From contig NW_026944390.1 in the NCBI RefSeq assembly GCF_033439725.1, positions 2,170,001 through 2,234,000 of the forward strand: a stretch of 64,000 nt of DNA, read 5' to 3'. Below the pieces are notes generated by a model that saw only the letters and a program-made list of their open reading frames with translations, did no database searches and was not told the origin of the DNA. Below are positions 47,901-59,115 of this stretch, piece by piece. Position 1 is the stretch's first letter; each line of letters opens with the position of its first letter. The stretch is from Neurospora tetraspora. Taxonomy: Eukaryota > Ascomycota > Sordariomycetes > Sordariales > Sordariaceae. The position numbers were made by a program, and so were the translations under genes.

Positions 47901-49846
47901 ACTCCCTGTTCTTGGCTGCTTCAGTCGGACGGTGGCCGGTGTCTTTTTTGTCTTTTTTGACTTTTGCGAGACCCATCCATCCGATGCTATCCCGCAGTGC
48001 ACTGACGCTGACTTGCGCAATTGGCAATCTACCACTGCGGAATTGATGCCGCATATGATTGACACGACACTCAACCTCCCAGATGATGATTTGCATTGTT
48101 GCTTTCTGGACACGAGGCAAAAACGGAGTCTTGGTCTAGTCGGCAAGCATGATGGCATCAACGGCACTTGTTTTGTTGTTCACAAGCCCTAAAGAGGAGA
48201 CGGCGATGCGGATGTTATGCTCCTCCCGCCTCCCGCCCAGCGCCAAGACTGCTACTACTGTGTAGACTGGGGCCTGGATCGTGGAAATTGCGATGCTAGT
48301 GACGGACTCCTGTTAGTCTTATCTCTCTTTCTCTCAAGCTCTCCCGATTTCAGGTAAAATCAGCGAATACCGTTGCGCTATCACCATCACGGCTTAGAAC
48401 CTACAGGTAGCCGCCAAAAGCACCGGCGCTCATTGCCGCTTCAGATCCATTCGCTAATTCGCTACGTTGCCGATTCGTTCGTTCGTTACTTATCACCAGG
48501 AAAAGCAAGGGGTGTCCAGGTCGCCATGCACTCCCTCATTATTACACTTGGCAAAATGGTGACATGCAAACCGCCAAGAGTGAGCCGACCAGGAGCGCCC
48601 TGATAAGACTGTTTCACTCGCACTCGGATTACCTTGACCATGCTCGGTTTCCTACTCCGAGTTCAGAGGCTGATATCAAGTGTGTTGCCCTGACGTCGTT
48701 GCCCAAGTGGGCAGGCGCCTCGCAATAGGAAGCTCGATTACCAAACGGGATGACGGGATTCGCTACCAAGCAGCAGGTAGTTCTCTAAGAGCAGCAGGGC
48801 AGGCTGGGGTGCTGGTCATCCAGTCCCAGGTCATCATATCAGCAAATAGAGGTAAGGATTGGAGGATGAGACGCAGGATTGGGGAGAGGGGAAGTCAAAG
48901 TTCCATTGCATTTACACAGTACTTGGCCTCTCTCCTCCCAAATTTGCCCACTCACCAACGAACCCACCAGCCTCCTCCTGCATCACTCCATCAGGTCACA
49001 TCAAAAGTGACCCGCACCCACCTCTCACCCGACCTTTTAGTATCAAAAGATACAAAGGTACTTACTGTTTTGGCCCCATCTCACTCTCAGCTGCCATTGT
49101 TTGAATTTCCAGTCCCACCAAGGATAGGCGGATCGACATTGCTTTTCGGTTCTCGCTTCAACTTTTCCCACTCAACGACACTTGCAGGCTCTGCCTCGCT
49201 TCGCCTCTGACAGCCCTTGACGAAAGGTCGTCTATCTATCCTTTCCAGCCCCAACCTTAGCCTTTTACCTTCTTCTCCTCTTTTCCCACAATCTCCATAT
49301 CAACAAACGACTGAGATAGCTTCTTCAAACCTGTCAACCAAACAAAGGCATTGTCTATCTCGGACCACATTTCAATACTCGATAGTGTCTACATCCTCGT
49401 CATATCCTTATCCTCGGCGACGAAATCAGAGAACAACCATAGCATGCTCATACGAGGACCGCCACCACCACTAAACGAAACCGAAAACTTTATATCCACG
49501 CTTTGCGACACTCAGTTCATATTATCGTCGCCGAATTATTACACAGCTGTACATCCGCCTTGACATCGTCTCGTCCGAAAAGTCTTACGCACAGATCTCC
49601 GTCATCCGAACTCTGAGACGCCATCGGACGAAGAAGGACCATTAAGCAGCAACCCAGGAGACAGCAGCCTAGAAGTCTAAAACCACCACCCGAGTCAGAT
49701 CCAGGAACGCCGTTTCAGCACCACAGTCAGCCCTGTTCACGGACCATTTCGACTCAAACAAAACCCTCGCATCGGGGTATACCATCTTCTCCGCTCGTCC
49801 CTCTCCGGAGGATGACGGGCGGCATGTCCCGGGTGCCGCCATCACT
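44967..49846. other. 4.9-kb intergenic region upstream of 7-TM gene
   Basis: No convincing gene. An 83-codon frame from an ATG at 46295 and a 173-codon stretch at 47671-48192 lack splice support and family resemblance. A GT repeat lies at 47539-47555. The final 600 bases are pyrimidine- and CA-rich and probably transcribed as a long leader of the 7-TM gene. Confidence 0.4.
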
Positions 49847-49850
49847 ATGA
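49812..49850 (+). promoter_or_regulatory. Upstream ORF overlapping the 7-TM start codon
   Basis: ATG at 49812 opens a 12-codon frame (MTGGMSRVPPSL). Its TGA at 49848-49850 overlaps the main ATG as ATGA. Such overlap can reduce or couple translation of the main frame. Confidence 0.55.
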
Positions 49851-51644
49851 CTCTTTACTCGGACCCTCCTCCATGGCGCGCCTTCAGCTCCGACAAGCCG
49901 ACCTTGCTGGTATGTTGGTGGATGACCATCTTCTGCGTCGTCCTGATCCTGCTGCGCGTGTGTGGCCGCTTCGTCCGGACCGAGAAGCTGTTCAGTGAGG
50001 ACAAGACGGCCGCTCTGGCTTTGGTGCCGTTGTTACTGCGCATGGGTTGCGTCCATTTTATATTGGTTCATGGGACAAACAATGCCGATCTTTCGTTTGT
50101 TCGGCTCTCGGAGGACCAAATTAGGAAAAAGACAATAGCGAGTGGCTTGGTGCTGCTCAGCAGGGTGCTTTATGCCTTGACGTGAGTACTGGCTGAGACA
50201 TGGCGCTCATTGTTTCTTGCCCGAAACCTCACTGACGGTCTGCAGGCTATGGATTCTCAAATACGCCATTCTGGAATTCTTCAAACGGCTCAACGTCAGC
50301 TGGGAGCGTTCGTATGAAATAACCCTCGTCTTCATTCGGGTCACCCTCGTCACCACCTTCGTCGCCGTCATCATCTCCGACCTCGTCGAATGCCGGCCCT
50401 TCCACATGTACTGGCAAGTCCTTCCGGACCCTGGAGGTCAATGCCGCCAAGGCTACGCCCAACTCATCACCATGGCCGTCTGCAACATCATCACCGACCT
50501 CCTCCTCGTTTTCTTCCCCATCCCCATGATCATCCGCTCCCAAATGAGCCTGACCCGCAAGATCCAGCTGGTCCTACTCTTCTCCCTCTCCCTCGGCGTC
50601 GTCGGCGTCACCGTCTACCGCGTCCCGCACATCATCCGCGCCCACGGCTCCCAACAATCCCGCTCTTTATACGCCTCCGTCGAACTGCTCTTCGCCACCG
50701 CCGCCTCCAACGCCCTCGTCCTCGGCTCCTTCGTCCGCGACCGCGGTGTCAAAAAGCGCAAGTACAAATACGGCTCCATCGCCGCCGGTTCTCTCGAGCG
50801 CTCCCCCGGCTCGGGTCCCGGCGGGGGCGCCCCCAACGGTGGCCGCCGCCCTACCCTGCGTCACTGGGGTTCCGACGAGGATCTGGTCCGCGACGTCGGC
50901 TACGGCGTCAAGCCCGATTTGCGCGAACGGCTGATCCCCTATTCGGACGGAAACGGCGGCGGTTATTACACCCCTGCCCCTATGGCCCAAATTCACCACC
51001 ACGACCGCGATGCCATCCACTCGTGGGATTTTCCACCATCTTCTTCATCCCAGGCTCGCTCCTCCGCCCGTAGTGATGACTACCTGATGTCTATGTCAGG
51101 CCAACCAAGCCAACCCGGCTCGCCGCGCAACACTACCCACAACGACCTCCCCATCCTCTCCTCCCCCCGCCGTGTCTCTTTCTTCGACTACGGCGGTCTT
51201 CTCTCCGACGAACCCACCCGCGGTCGACGAGGATCCTCCGCTTCCACCACCGTCGAGCCACCGCGCCCCAACACCGTTCCCGTGCCCGCCATGCCCGCCA
51301 GTGCCAATGGCTTGCGCCGAGGATCGGCAGCGTTGCTGCAAGATCTGGGAGGGTTTTTATCTCCATTGACGAGCAGAAGGAGTTTGAGTAGGGGACGAGG
51401 GAGGAGCAGGCCGAAGAGTACGAGTGATTTGGAGAGCATACCGCAGATGGGAGAGAATGGGGAGGGTGATGAGCTGCCAACGTATTCGTCGGAGGAGAGA
51501 AGGCTGAGGAGGTTGGGGCATGGCCAAGGTCAGGGACACGACTTGGAGTTGGTGGATGCTGGTGGGTTGTTGACGAACTTGGGTGAGCCGGTGAAGGAGG
51601 TGCCGCTGGTGGAAGGGCCGCCGAAGAGGAGTACGACGCAATGA
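49847..51644 (+). CDS. Fungal rhodopsin-like seven-transmembrane protein
   Basis: Exons 49847-50181 and 50246-51644 give 577 residues. The N-terminal ~285 residues hold seven hydrophobic segments, for example LLVCWWMTIFCVVLILLRVC, AALALVPLLLRMGCVHFILV, TLVTTFVAVIISDLVECRPF, AQLITMAVCNIITDLLLVFF and IQLVLLFSLSLGVVGVTVYR. The sequence DLVECRPFHMYWQVLPDPGG followed by CRQG is characteristic of the fungal rhodopsin-domain (PTH11-related) integral membrane family. There is no CFEM domain. The remaining ~290 residues form a Ser/Pro/Arg/Gly-rich cytoplasmic tail with RRGSSAS- and SRRSLSRGRGRSRPKS-type basophilic kinase sites. It likely sits in the plasma membrane; its ligand and role are unknown. 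Confidence 0.85.
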
Positions 51645-52532
51645 CACTGGCGTCTGTGAGGCACCTATAAGGTGTTTTGGCTGCCTCTTGGTCGGCATCG
51701 ACAGGGACGAGAAGAGGGTGAGGCAAACGAACGCAAACGAAGCAAATGATCGTGATGAGGGAACCTAAGGACACCAGGACACTAGGATGGGATGGATCGG
51801 TTGGATAGAATGGGATAACGGGATGCTTGCTTCATGGCCCATCCAAGGAATACACACACGTCGTACCAATGGGTACGGAAGGAACAAGGTCTATTAAGCC
51901 TTAAGAGGAGAGACTATACCCTGGGATAGGAGACGGAGGTCGTTTGCTTTTTTTCACATATACCACACACGCATTACAGCACTGAGCTGAGCTTGAGTTG
52001 AGCACCGAGTACCTTGCAACTATATACCCCGGCGACCTTTGAGATGTCGCCAATCTTGTTTTTTTCTCATTATCTTTCTTTTGTTTAACTGAGTAGATAG
52101 GCCATATACATGGTGATGTCGAATAATGACATATATTCAAACAATCATATTATCCATCGATCTTCGAAAGTGAATAGTTAGGCATTTTTGGTGGTGTAGA
52201 TTGTCTCAATACCTACTTTCCTGACTTCGTAAGTCAGGTCTGAACTATCATTCCTCTCTCACAACGTCCTTGAAATAGGGGTTTGTATTTGTAGAATTGT
52301 CCGCACTGTAGCGTTGAACACCAGTACTACTTTTCCCTTCGTCTTCGGACGGTAGATCTAAACTAATGAGCAAGGCAGCCGCTGCTGGTTCGGTTTCTCT
52401 CGCTCCTACATCTATCTATCTATACATGACATTCTCCTCACACTAACAGGTAACCAACCCCTAAACAATATTTAAGCAGTTCAGTTCTCCCGACTCTTCC
52501 GCTTACCACTGACGGAAAGTAAATGTTATTCG
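51645..52532. other. Intergenic region before the 5S locus
   Basis: 888 bases without a gene. A small TATC repeat occurs near 52411-52423. A GCTGGTTCGGTTTCTCTC block at 52383-52400 is shared with the region near 45137. Confidence 0.4.
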
Positions 52533-52672
52533 CATACGACCGACCATAGGCGCTGGGAAAACTCCGACGGGATCCCGTCAGTCCGATCTCCTCTCGATAA
52601 GTAGGTCAGTGGTCGCCAGACTAGTAGTCGGATCGGTGTTGACGACTGGCGAATCAACCTGGTGCTTGTATG
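52533..52672 (+). pseudogene. Diverged 5S rRNA copy
   Basis: Starts CATACGACC and ends TTGTATG, with blocks AAAACTC, GGGATCCCGTC, GATAAG, TAGTAGT, ATCGGTG, GACGACT and ACCTGGTG in 5S order. It spans about 140 nt instead of ~119 and has several insertions and substitutions. It ends in a T-run. I read it as a pseudogene, although Neurospora has many divergent 5S types and a functional variant cannot be excluded. Confidence 0.75.
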
Positions 52673-52712
52673 TTTTGGTTTTTGCTCCCTTTCTTTTTTG
52701 TTCTTGCCGTAG

Positions 52713-52800
52713 TGGTTCGCTGTTGACAGATGGCAATGGATAGTTAGTTCTTGATAGGAAAGCGTTGGTTGGTTAGTATGGCAGCTCCGACTTCGTTCAC
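52713..52800 (+). repeat. Direct repeat flanking the 5S gene, copy 1
   Basis: Shares with 53161-53234 the blocks CGCTGTTGACAGATGG, CTTGATAG, AAAGCGTTGG and TTAGTATGGCAGCT, then TCGTTCAC. Three small indels separate the copies. Confidence 0.8.
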
Positions 52801-52915
52801 AAGAGAGGAAATTATCAACCCTTCACCCACAGGGATCAGAGAGCCAGCACAGGTTAATAACTGCCGCTGGGTAAAAAGCAAAACGCAGAAAGGTATGCAA
52901 CAAAGGGCAAAAAAA

Positions 52916-53034
52916 ACATACAACACCTGGGATTCGCTGGTCGTCACCGACCCAACTACTAGTCAGGCGATTGGTAGCTTATCTATGGGAGAGCGGACGG
53001 GATCCCGAGTTTTCTACCATCTATGGTCGTATGT
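52916..53034 (-). rRNA. 5S ribosomal RNA
   Basis: Read on the minus strand from 53034, it is 119 nt, begins ACATACGACCATAG and ends GGTGTTGTATGT, and is followed by a T8 terminator. It matches the Neurospora 5S consensus through AAAACTCGGGATCCCGTCCG, CTCTCCCATAGATAAGC, TAGTAGTTGGGTCGGTGACG and ACCAGCGAAT. The two strands of helix III differ from the consensus in a compensatory way (GATGGTAG with CTACCAATC). Pol III internal control elements are contained in the gene. Dispersed single 5S genes are typical of Neurospora. Confidence 0.93.
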
Positions 53035-53160
53035 ATTAGTGTTCATCATTTGGCCAGATTATATTGTCGACGTTGCCTACCTGTCTAGTATGACTCTTTT
53101 CCCCTTCCTTCTACTACTTTGCCGACAATGTGTTGTGTCGGGTATTCCCTTCCGTCTCGG

Positions 53161-53234
53161 TGGTCGCTGTTGACAGATGGGATAGTCCTTGATAGAAAAG
53201 CGTTGGTTAGTATGGCAGCTACGACGTCGTTCAC
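53161..53234 (+). repeat. Direct repeat flanking the 5S gene, copy 2
   Basis: Second copy of the repeat at 52713-52800, about 85% alike outside indels. A T/C-rich stretch ending GTCCTTGCGC follows and resembles the sequence just before copy 1. The 5S gene lies between the copies. Confidence 0.8.
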
Positions 53235-53468
53235 TGGTCTGTCGAGTATTTCATAGGTAGTGATTTTGGGGTGGGTGTCTTTCTTCTTCTTGTCCTTGCG
53301 CAATCCATCATCGCCATGGACGGAATATACTTTCAGTATCCTGCTCCAAGCCTGTTAGTTATATCGCAAAATCGTCACTGTTTTGTAATCGTATCTCTTA
53401 TAGGGTTGGTTCTTGTCATTGATCGCTGGTCGGTCGCTCATCGCTCTTCCAACTCCTAACACCAAGCA

Positions 53469-53490
53469 CGCTCGCTCGCTCGCTCGCTCA
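53469..53490. repeat. CTCG tetranucleotide repeat
   Basis: Five tandem copies of CTCG lie just beyond the stop codon of the regulator gene, in its 3' untranslated region. Confidence 0.8.
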
Positions 53491-53499
53491 ACCTCTCAT

Positions 53500-56323
53500 T
53501 CAAACTAGGAACTCGCTCAAAACCTGCACCCTCGTCCTCGCCGTTTCCGACCCTTGCTCGCCCTCACTCATTGCCCTCATGATATTAATCATTTGATCTG
53601 TTTTTTTTCGTCGTCATCGTCAGCATGCATCATCATTTTTTTTCTTATCATCCCCATCACCCCCACAACACAAACACAAACACAAACACAAAGATAGAAA
53701 GAAAGAAAGAAAGAAAGAAAACTCACGAATATCCCCCCTAGCCCTAACAAACAAGGGATCCTTGGCCATGGCTTCCACCCCGCCCTCCTCCTTGGCCGCC
53801 TCCCTCAACACATTCCCAATACACAGCGCCTCCAGAAAAGCCCGATGGTTGAAAACCCACCACACCCTCGCCTCCGTCTCAAACAAGCTGAACAGCACAA
53901 AGAAAGCCGTGATGGCATCGTGCGCCGCCTCCAGCGTTCCGCGCACATTGACGGGCACGTCTGCGCTCTCGCTCGCGTGCACGAGCATGAGGTTGTGGAA
54001 GTAGTTTGAACTCAGAAAAAGGGTTTGGCGCACGATCCGCTTGTTGCGTTCGGCCATTTGGGTTAACATGGCCACGTCCCAGGACCGGAAAATATCCGGA
54101 AACGAGCGGTAGACTGCCCTGAAATCGGCGACGAGTTTTGATTTGTGGCGGACCGTGGTGCAGATGGGTACATCCAAGGAGCGCGGGGAGCAGATGGCTT
54201 CTTGGACGAGGTTGGCCAGCGTCCAGGAGCCGCGGAGGTAGGCGATGTCGGTGGGGTCGTCGCAGGCGTCGATGGAGATTTGCGACAAGGAAGAGGAGGA
54301 GGAGGGGTCCAGGTTGGAGACTAGGTCTTCGACTTTGACGTCGGTGTGGGTGGCGGAGGGGGGGAGGGATAAAAGGACGGTGAGGAAGGTGTCTTGGAAG
54401 AGAACGGCTTGCCAGACTTTGCGGCGTTGTTGTTTGATGAAGAGGGGGGCTGTGGGGACGACTACATGTTAAGGGAATTAGTAGGTGAGTTGGGAAGGGG
54501 GAAGGGAAGAGGGAGAGAGACATACCAATGTTGGGATCCCTATGCAACCCCATGGCATACGCCTGCCGCACCAAAATCCCCCCAAACGCCCAACCATCCG
54601 AAGCATGATTATCGTTAATCAAAAAGTACGTCATCAACACCATGGCCTGAATACTCGTAATGCTCGCCATGCTCATATAACTCCCCACCCTCAACGCCTG
54701 GTTCGCCGCGCTCGCATAAAACTCGGCAGTCTGCTGGCGCTCCCTCGCGCTGAGTTTACTCTCCACAAACTGCGTGCCCAGCGCCAGCATCACAAAGACC
54801 AGCGCAATAAACGCCGAATCGCACTTGTGTTTCTCCTCCAGGCTCAGAGTCCAAAAGTGCTCGTAGTCCGCGAAAAACGTCTGGCGGTGGATCATGGGAT
54901 ACACGGGGTCGACGCATTCAAAGTATCGGTCGAGAACGAGGTCGACCTGCATTTTGGCTGGGAGGACGTCGATGACTTCGGGCAGGCCGCCGTTGCAGGT
55001 CCAGTAGTTGGCAAACGGGTGTTCGGAGCCGATGCCGAAGACGTTGGAGGAGCCGGGGGCGGAAAAGGGCACGTTGGAGAGGAGGCCGGTTGAGGTCGCT
55101 ATGGAGCCGAGGGGTATTCGGCCGTTGCTCAAGATGCGGTCTGCGGCGTTGGGTAGGACGGTGGGGAGGGTGCTGGTGTTCGAGGACGCCTGATCGGTCT
55201 TTTTCCGTGGTGGTTTGGTCATTCGGCGGCCGTTGGCGGCGTTTCGGGAGGTTTCTCTGGGAGGTTGTGAGTAAATGTGTCCTGAGGGGGTGGGGGGAGG
55301 ATGCACTTACTCAAGGAGGTTGGCGACGTGGGCATATTTGCATTCCGTTTGGCGTTTGATGCCTAGATGATGGTAAGTAGATGATGAGGACTCAAGTAGT
55401 ATGGAGAAACTTACATGCTAAACAATGAGGTCGGCCGCGATCACACTGATGCAAGTGTTAATGCGTCATCAAAATAAGCTCAAGTTCGGATGAAAGGGGG
55501 GTACACAATGACATCAGATGAGAGGAAATATCAACGCCATGCACTTGACGACCAAACTCACCTTCGTCTTCCTCTCAACACACTCAAAACACGACAAGGT
55601 CGGTTTATTCCGTTTCTGCTTCTTCCGCTGGGGTCCTCCACCTCCCGTTATTGTCGACGTCGGCGAAGCGGTACTGCTATCTCCCTCGACGCTCTCACTC
55701 GGGCCACTGACACTCCACCTGGAAGTGGTGCCGCCAAGCCCGGCCAAGGGTCCGTTGTGGTGGTGACCGTTGGAGGAGTAGTCCCCGTTGACGCCTTGTA
55801 GATCATCGGTGGGTTCGCGCTTAACGCCAGCAACGTGGATGCTGCTGCTGCTGCTGTTGTTGTACCCCGCCGCTCCAGCTCTTGTTAACAGGGTACCATA
55901 TGGGGTTGGTGTTGATGATGATGCACCACCGGGTCCGGGTCCGGGTCCAGCGGCGGCTGTAACACTGCTTGTGTTGGACAAGGAGCGGGAGTGGGAGTGG
56001 GAGTGGGAGTGGTGGTGACCCTGGTGGTGATAGTGCGAAGGGTACGATGCATCGGCCGGACTCGGTGAGGCGGCGTACACGGTGGAAGAAGTGGCCGAGC
56101 TCGGGGTGAGGACTATCGGCCCCGGATGGCCAGGATGGGCCAGACTCACGGGCCCGGGTCGGGATCTGGTATCCACCGGACCCGGCAGATATCTTGGGTG
56201 TGCGGATGCGGCAGCGGTGACCGGGTCCGCTGACGAGAGCGGATGCGGATCCATCGAACCACGACTGCTGCCGTTGCCGAGGCGCCGCTGATTGTCACCG
56301 ACAGGATGCCCAGACATACACAT
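53500..56323 (-). CDS. Zn(II)2Cys6 transcription factor, fungal-specific domain
   Basis: Six exons in transcript order (55562-56323, 55415-55445, 55311-55362, 54526-55256, 53727-54461, 53500-53597) join to 802 residues. A Ser/Pro/His/Gly-rich leader of ~225 residues has a run of HSHSHSHS. The zinc cluster SCFECVERKTKCDRGRPHC then LACIKRQTEC has C-x2-C-x6-C-x6-C-x2-C-x6-C spacing and is spread over three exons, one only 31 nt. The fungal-specific domain includes YFECVDPVYPMIHRQTFFAD and FGGILVRQAYAMGLHRDPN, followed by KQQRRKVWQAVLFQDTFLT. Exon 5 may instead start at 54449 (CAG acceptor), which removes four residues. The C-terminus reads HQMINIMRAMSEGE...VLSEFLV. Intron 5 contains a GAAA microsatellite. 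The target pathway is not recognised. Confidence 0.85.
53695..53720. repeat. GAAA microsatellite in an intron
   Basis: Six GAAA units on the + strand, within the last intron of the regulator gene. On the transcript it forms part of a T/C-rich tract just after the donor site. Confidence 0.8.
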
Positions 56324-57832
56324 GCGCCGAGCTGCGTCAGTCCGCAGCTGGGGTAGCCCCGGGAGCCGAGCGGACAGTCGGGCAGGGTGTGAATGGGTCC
56401 GCTCTATCGAAGAACGTGGTGCAAATCACCAACGGCCTCGGCACTTGACTTGTGTGTTTGACTGTTTGTCACCCTTTCCGTCGGCCAGCTGTGTTGTGGT
56501 AGGCTCGGGAATAACGCAAACCTTGATTGATGACGGCAGACGAGCAGCACAGATGCTGCAGTCGGGAATGTTTGCAGATGGGAATAAGAGGTTGCCGTTC
56601 GACTGCTTGGTATTCAGGCGGAATTGGAGCGGGATGCCAAGAGTAAAGAGTTGTGAGAATGATGGACCGTTGGACGCCACTGGGGAACCCAGCTCGGTTG
56701 TGAAATGACAAGCGATTGGGGGAACTTGTGTGACGATGAAAAGCGATGGAAATAATCGAAGGAAATAAAGACGGGAATGAGGTGAAAAGCAGAAGAAAGT
56801 GGAAAAGCCAAGCAACGTGGGTGGTGTTTGGTAAAAATGAGCCAAGACTAAAATCCTTACCGATTCCCTACCTTTTTGCTCTCCCCCTTCTCTTTACTAG
56901 CTCCAATTTCAAAAGCTTGTTCACAGCCTCACGGTGGTCCAAGTGGAGGACGAATCGGGTCCAGATCACAGTCGAAATGAGGGGGAAGGGAGATACCCGA
57001 CTAGGGTACCGTAGTTCGGAACACAGGGAACATGGAGTGTGAAGGCGGTGGCTGACAAAGACTGAATGGAGTCAATGGACGCATCCGAATGGCGGCGACT
57101 GGGGGCCTTTCACGATCGGTAGCTGTTACCGGTAATTATAGCTGGCGGATATCGATATAAGTCGCCCGGACCGGCATTATCGGTAAGGTCATCGCTTCAC
57201 TGTATCGACGCCTCTTCATTATTGTTTGGTATTGTGAAAACTATCTTTTTTTTGATCACAACTCTGAAGAGAGAATCGCAACAATTCCTATCTTTTTGGG
57301 AACGTTGAGTAGGTAGAGCACCCCAGCACCTTCCTGAATAGAGCATGTTATGACTAATGTTTTGCGATTGAGGATTTCTTCCCTTTGACTCCAGGTCACA
57401 TCCCAGTTGAGCACATTTTGGCACCTGGTCTGCTCATTAACCTTTCCCAGCTCAACACAAATTCAGTGTCTTCAAAGAACATCCTAGAGGTAGTTCACCT
57501 ACACTTCACGATGACAGTGGTTGAAGTTTCGTTTTCCAAAAAATTCTACAATTGTCCCAGCGAGATCGGCACCTGAGACAAGCATCCAGAACGTTTGATA
57601 GGCGCTCACGGCGCTAAATCGAACACTGGAAGTGCAGTGTCTCATAGGCGCCAAGCAATGCACATTCATGTCAGGACTGCCGGCTTGAAACGGTGACAAC
57701 CCTGGCGGGTTCGTTGTGGCAGCGGAGACTGCACTGACAGACGCCGTCCCTCGCTCGGGTCCCTCCTCGGAGATAGCTGACACGGCCAACAAAATCTGTG
57801 ACATGAGAGGAGAAGCTTACGAACGAGGTGAC
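56324..57832. other. Intergenic region at the edge of the gene-rich part
   Basis: 1.5 kb with no supported gene. It holds the promoter of the second Zn2Cys6 gene. Base composition is still normal; the transition to repeats begins at 57.83 kb. Confidence 0.4.
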
Positions 57833-57834
57833 TA

Positions 57835-58174
57835 GAGCGACTGTGTAACTGTCTAGCGCGACTGTGTGGAGACAAGGTGTAAGTCATACCCAAAGACCCC
57901 AAGGTTAGTGTTAGGGTGAGGTGTTAGGGTTAGTTAGGGTTAGTTCCGGGGGTGCAGGGGGCCGGTAAGAGGCTCCCGCGTATGAATGTGAATTCGGCGC
58001 TCGAAAAGATGTGGTTTTGAGCTTTAATTGTTGTCGTTTAGAATAAGGACTTCCGGTAATGGTTGTTATAATTTTGGCTACGCAAATTTGATGCCAACTT
58101 TGGAGGTGAGACCCGTACGGCCTTCAAATTTGTATAGCTCCACACAGTCGCGCTAGGCAGTTACACAGTCGCTC
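57835..58174. mobile_element. MITE-like element with 37-bp inverted repeats
   Basis: The terminal inverted repeats are 57835-57871 and 58138-58174. Both are 37 bp with a single mismatch, starting GAGCGACTGTGTAACTG. Each repeat carries the sub-repeat GCGACTGTGT twice. The element is flanked by TA on both sides (57833-57834, 58175-58176), as for Tc1/mariner-type insertions. It has no coding capacity. Neurospora is known to carry small inverted-repeat elements such as Guest; I could not compare them. Confidence 0.85.
57905..57946 (+). repeat. Degenerate TTAGGG telomere-like repeats
   Basis: Three TTAGGG units and several TTAG(T)-type variants lie within 42 bp inside the MITE-like element. TTAGGG is the Neurospora telomere repeat. 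The spacing is irregular, so this is not a functional telomere seed. Confidence 0.7.
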
Positions 58175-58574
58175 TACCGCTTTTTCTCATTCAAATAGGA
58201 TTTATCTAACCTCCTTGTAGTTTAGTGCAGCCAGGTGGGCGCCTGCAACCAGGGTAACTAACGTAGCCGTATAAGGGGGTTTAACTGGTTTATATAGGGG
58301 AAAAAAGTAGCCTCCCCTACTAGCGTGGCTGCTTGGTAAAAGAGGAGCTTTTAGAAACTACTAACCTTCTAATTCCTATTAATTTCATCGTTTTTATCCT
58401 TTTTATACATTAATTAACAATACTAGCTATAAAAACGATAATATTTTCAATCCTTCTATATAAAACCATACTTCGTATTAACCTTAGGACTATTGATGTT
58501 GTTTATATATAAATAGCTATATAATTTATATTGTTGACTAAATTTAATTTCGTTTTACAAACGTAATAAAAGAC
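58175..58574. repeat. AT-rich RIP-like DNA left of the solo LTR
   Basis: Composition shifts to strongly AT-rich from about 58290. TA dinucleotides are abundant and CA/TG scarce, as expected after repeat-induced point mutation. No element type was recognised here. Confidence 0.6.
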
Positions 58575-59115
58575 TGTTAACGTGTGGCTAGTACTGTGCC
58601 TTGTAACTGCCTTGTACTACCTTGTAGTATAGAAGGCTAGTTGAACTATTCCTTCTACGGAATCAGTTGACTCAGTCCCCACAGAATGTACTAGAATACA
58701 AGAGGTTTTGCCACTGTATTCTAGAGTCTTATAACTTAGCTAGCATTTCTTCCAGACTGATTTGTCATCACAGGATTCAACAGAAGCTTCTAGATGCTTA
58801 GTGTCCATGTATATAGAGACCTCTCCTCTCCTTCAGTTCGTCACTCCTTAAGCAAGTAAGCACAAGTCAAGCAATACAATATAGTCTTTTCTCACAGTGC
58901 AGAGTCCACTGTAATCTTCTGTCTTGAGAGCAGAGTCCTCTCTAAGACCTCTTTTACAACATCCTTTTATTGTACTTGCAACTACGCTGCTTCCTTCAGC
59001 ATTGCTGTCGTACTTCCTACCGCTTCCGCTCCGCTCTGCTACAAGTGCATCGTTCACTGTAGCAACCTTGTACTGGTGCTATCATTATAGGCCAGTCAGG
59101 GCACCGCAGCAAACA
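58575..59115 (+). mobile_element. Solo LTR with 5-bp target duplication
   Basis: The 541-bp segment begins TGTTAACG and ends GCAAACA (TGTT...AACA). It is bracketed by the direct duplication AAGAC at 58570-58574 and 59116-59120. A TATATAGAG box lies near 58810. Its composition is close to normal although both flanks are AT-rich. No retrotransposon coding region follows before the right duplication, so it is a solo LTR. Orientation is inferred from the TATA box. Confidence 0.85.

Noticed and set aside
47671-48192. 173-codon open stretch
   Set aside because: Composition and lack of recognisable motifs suggest chance; no supporting start context or introns.
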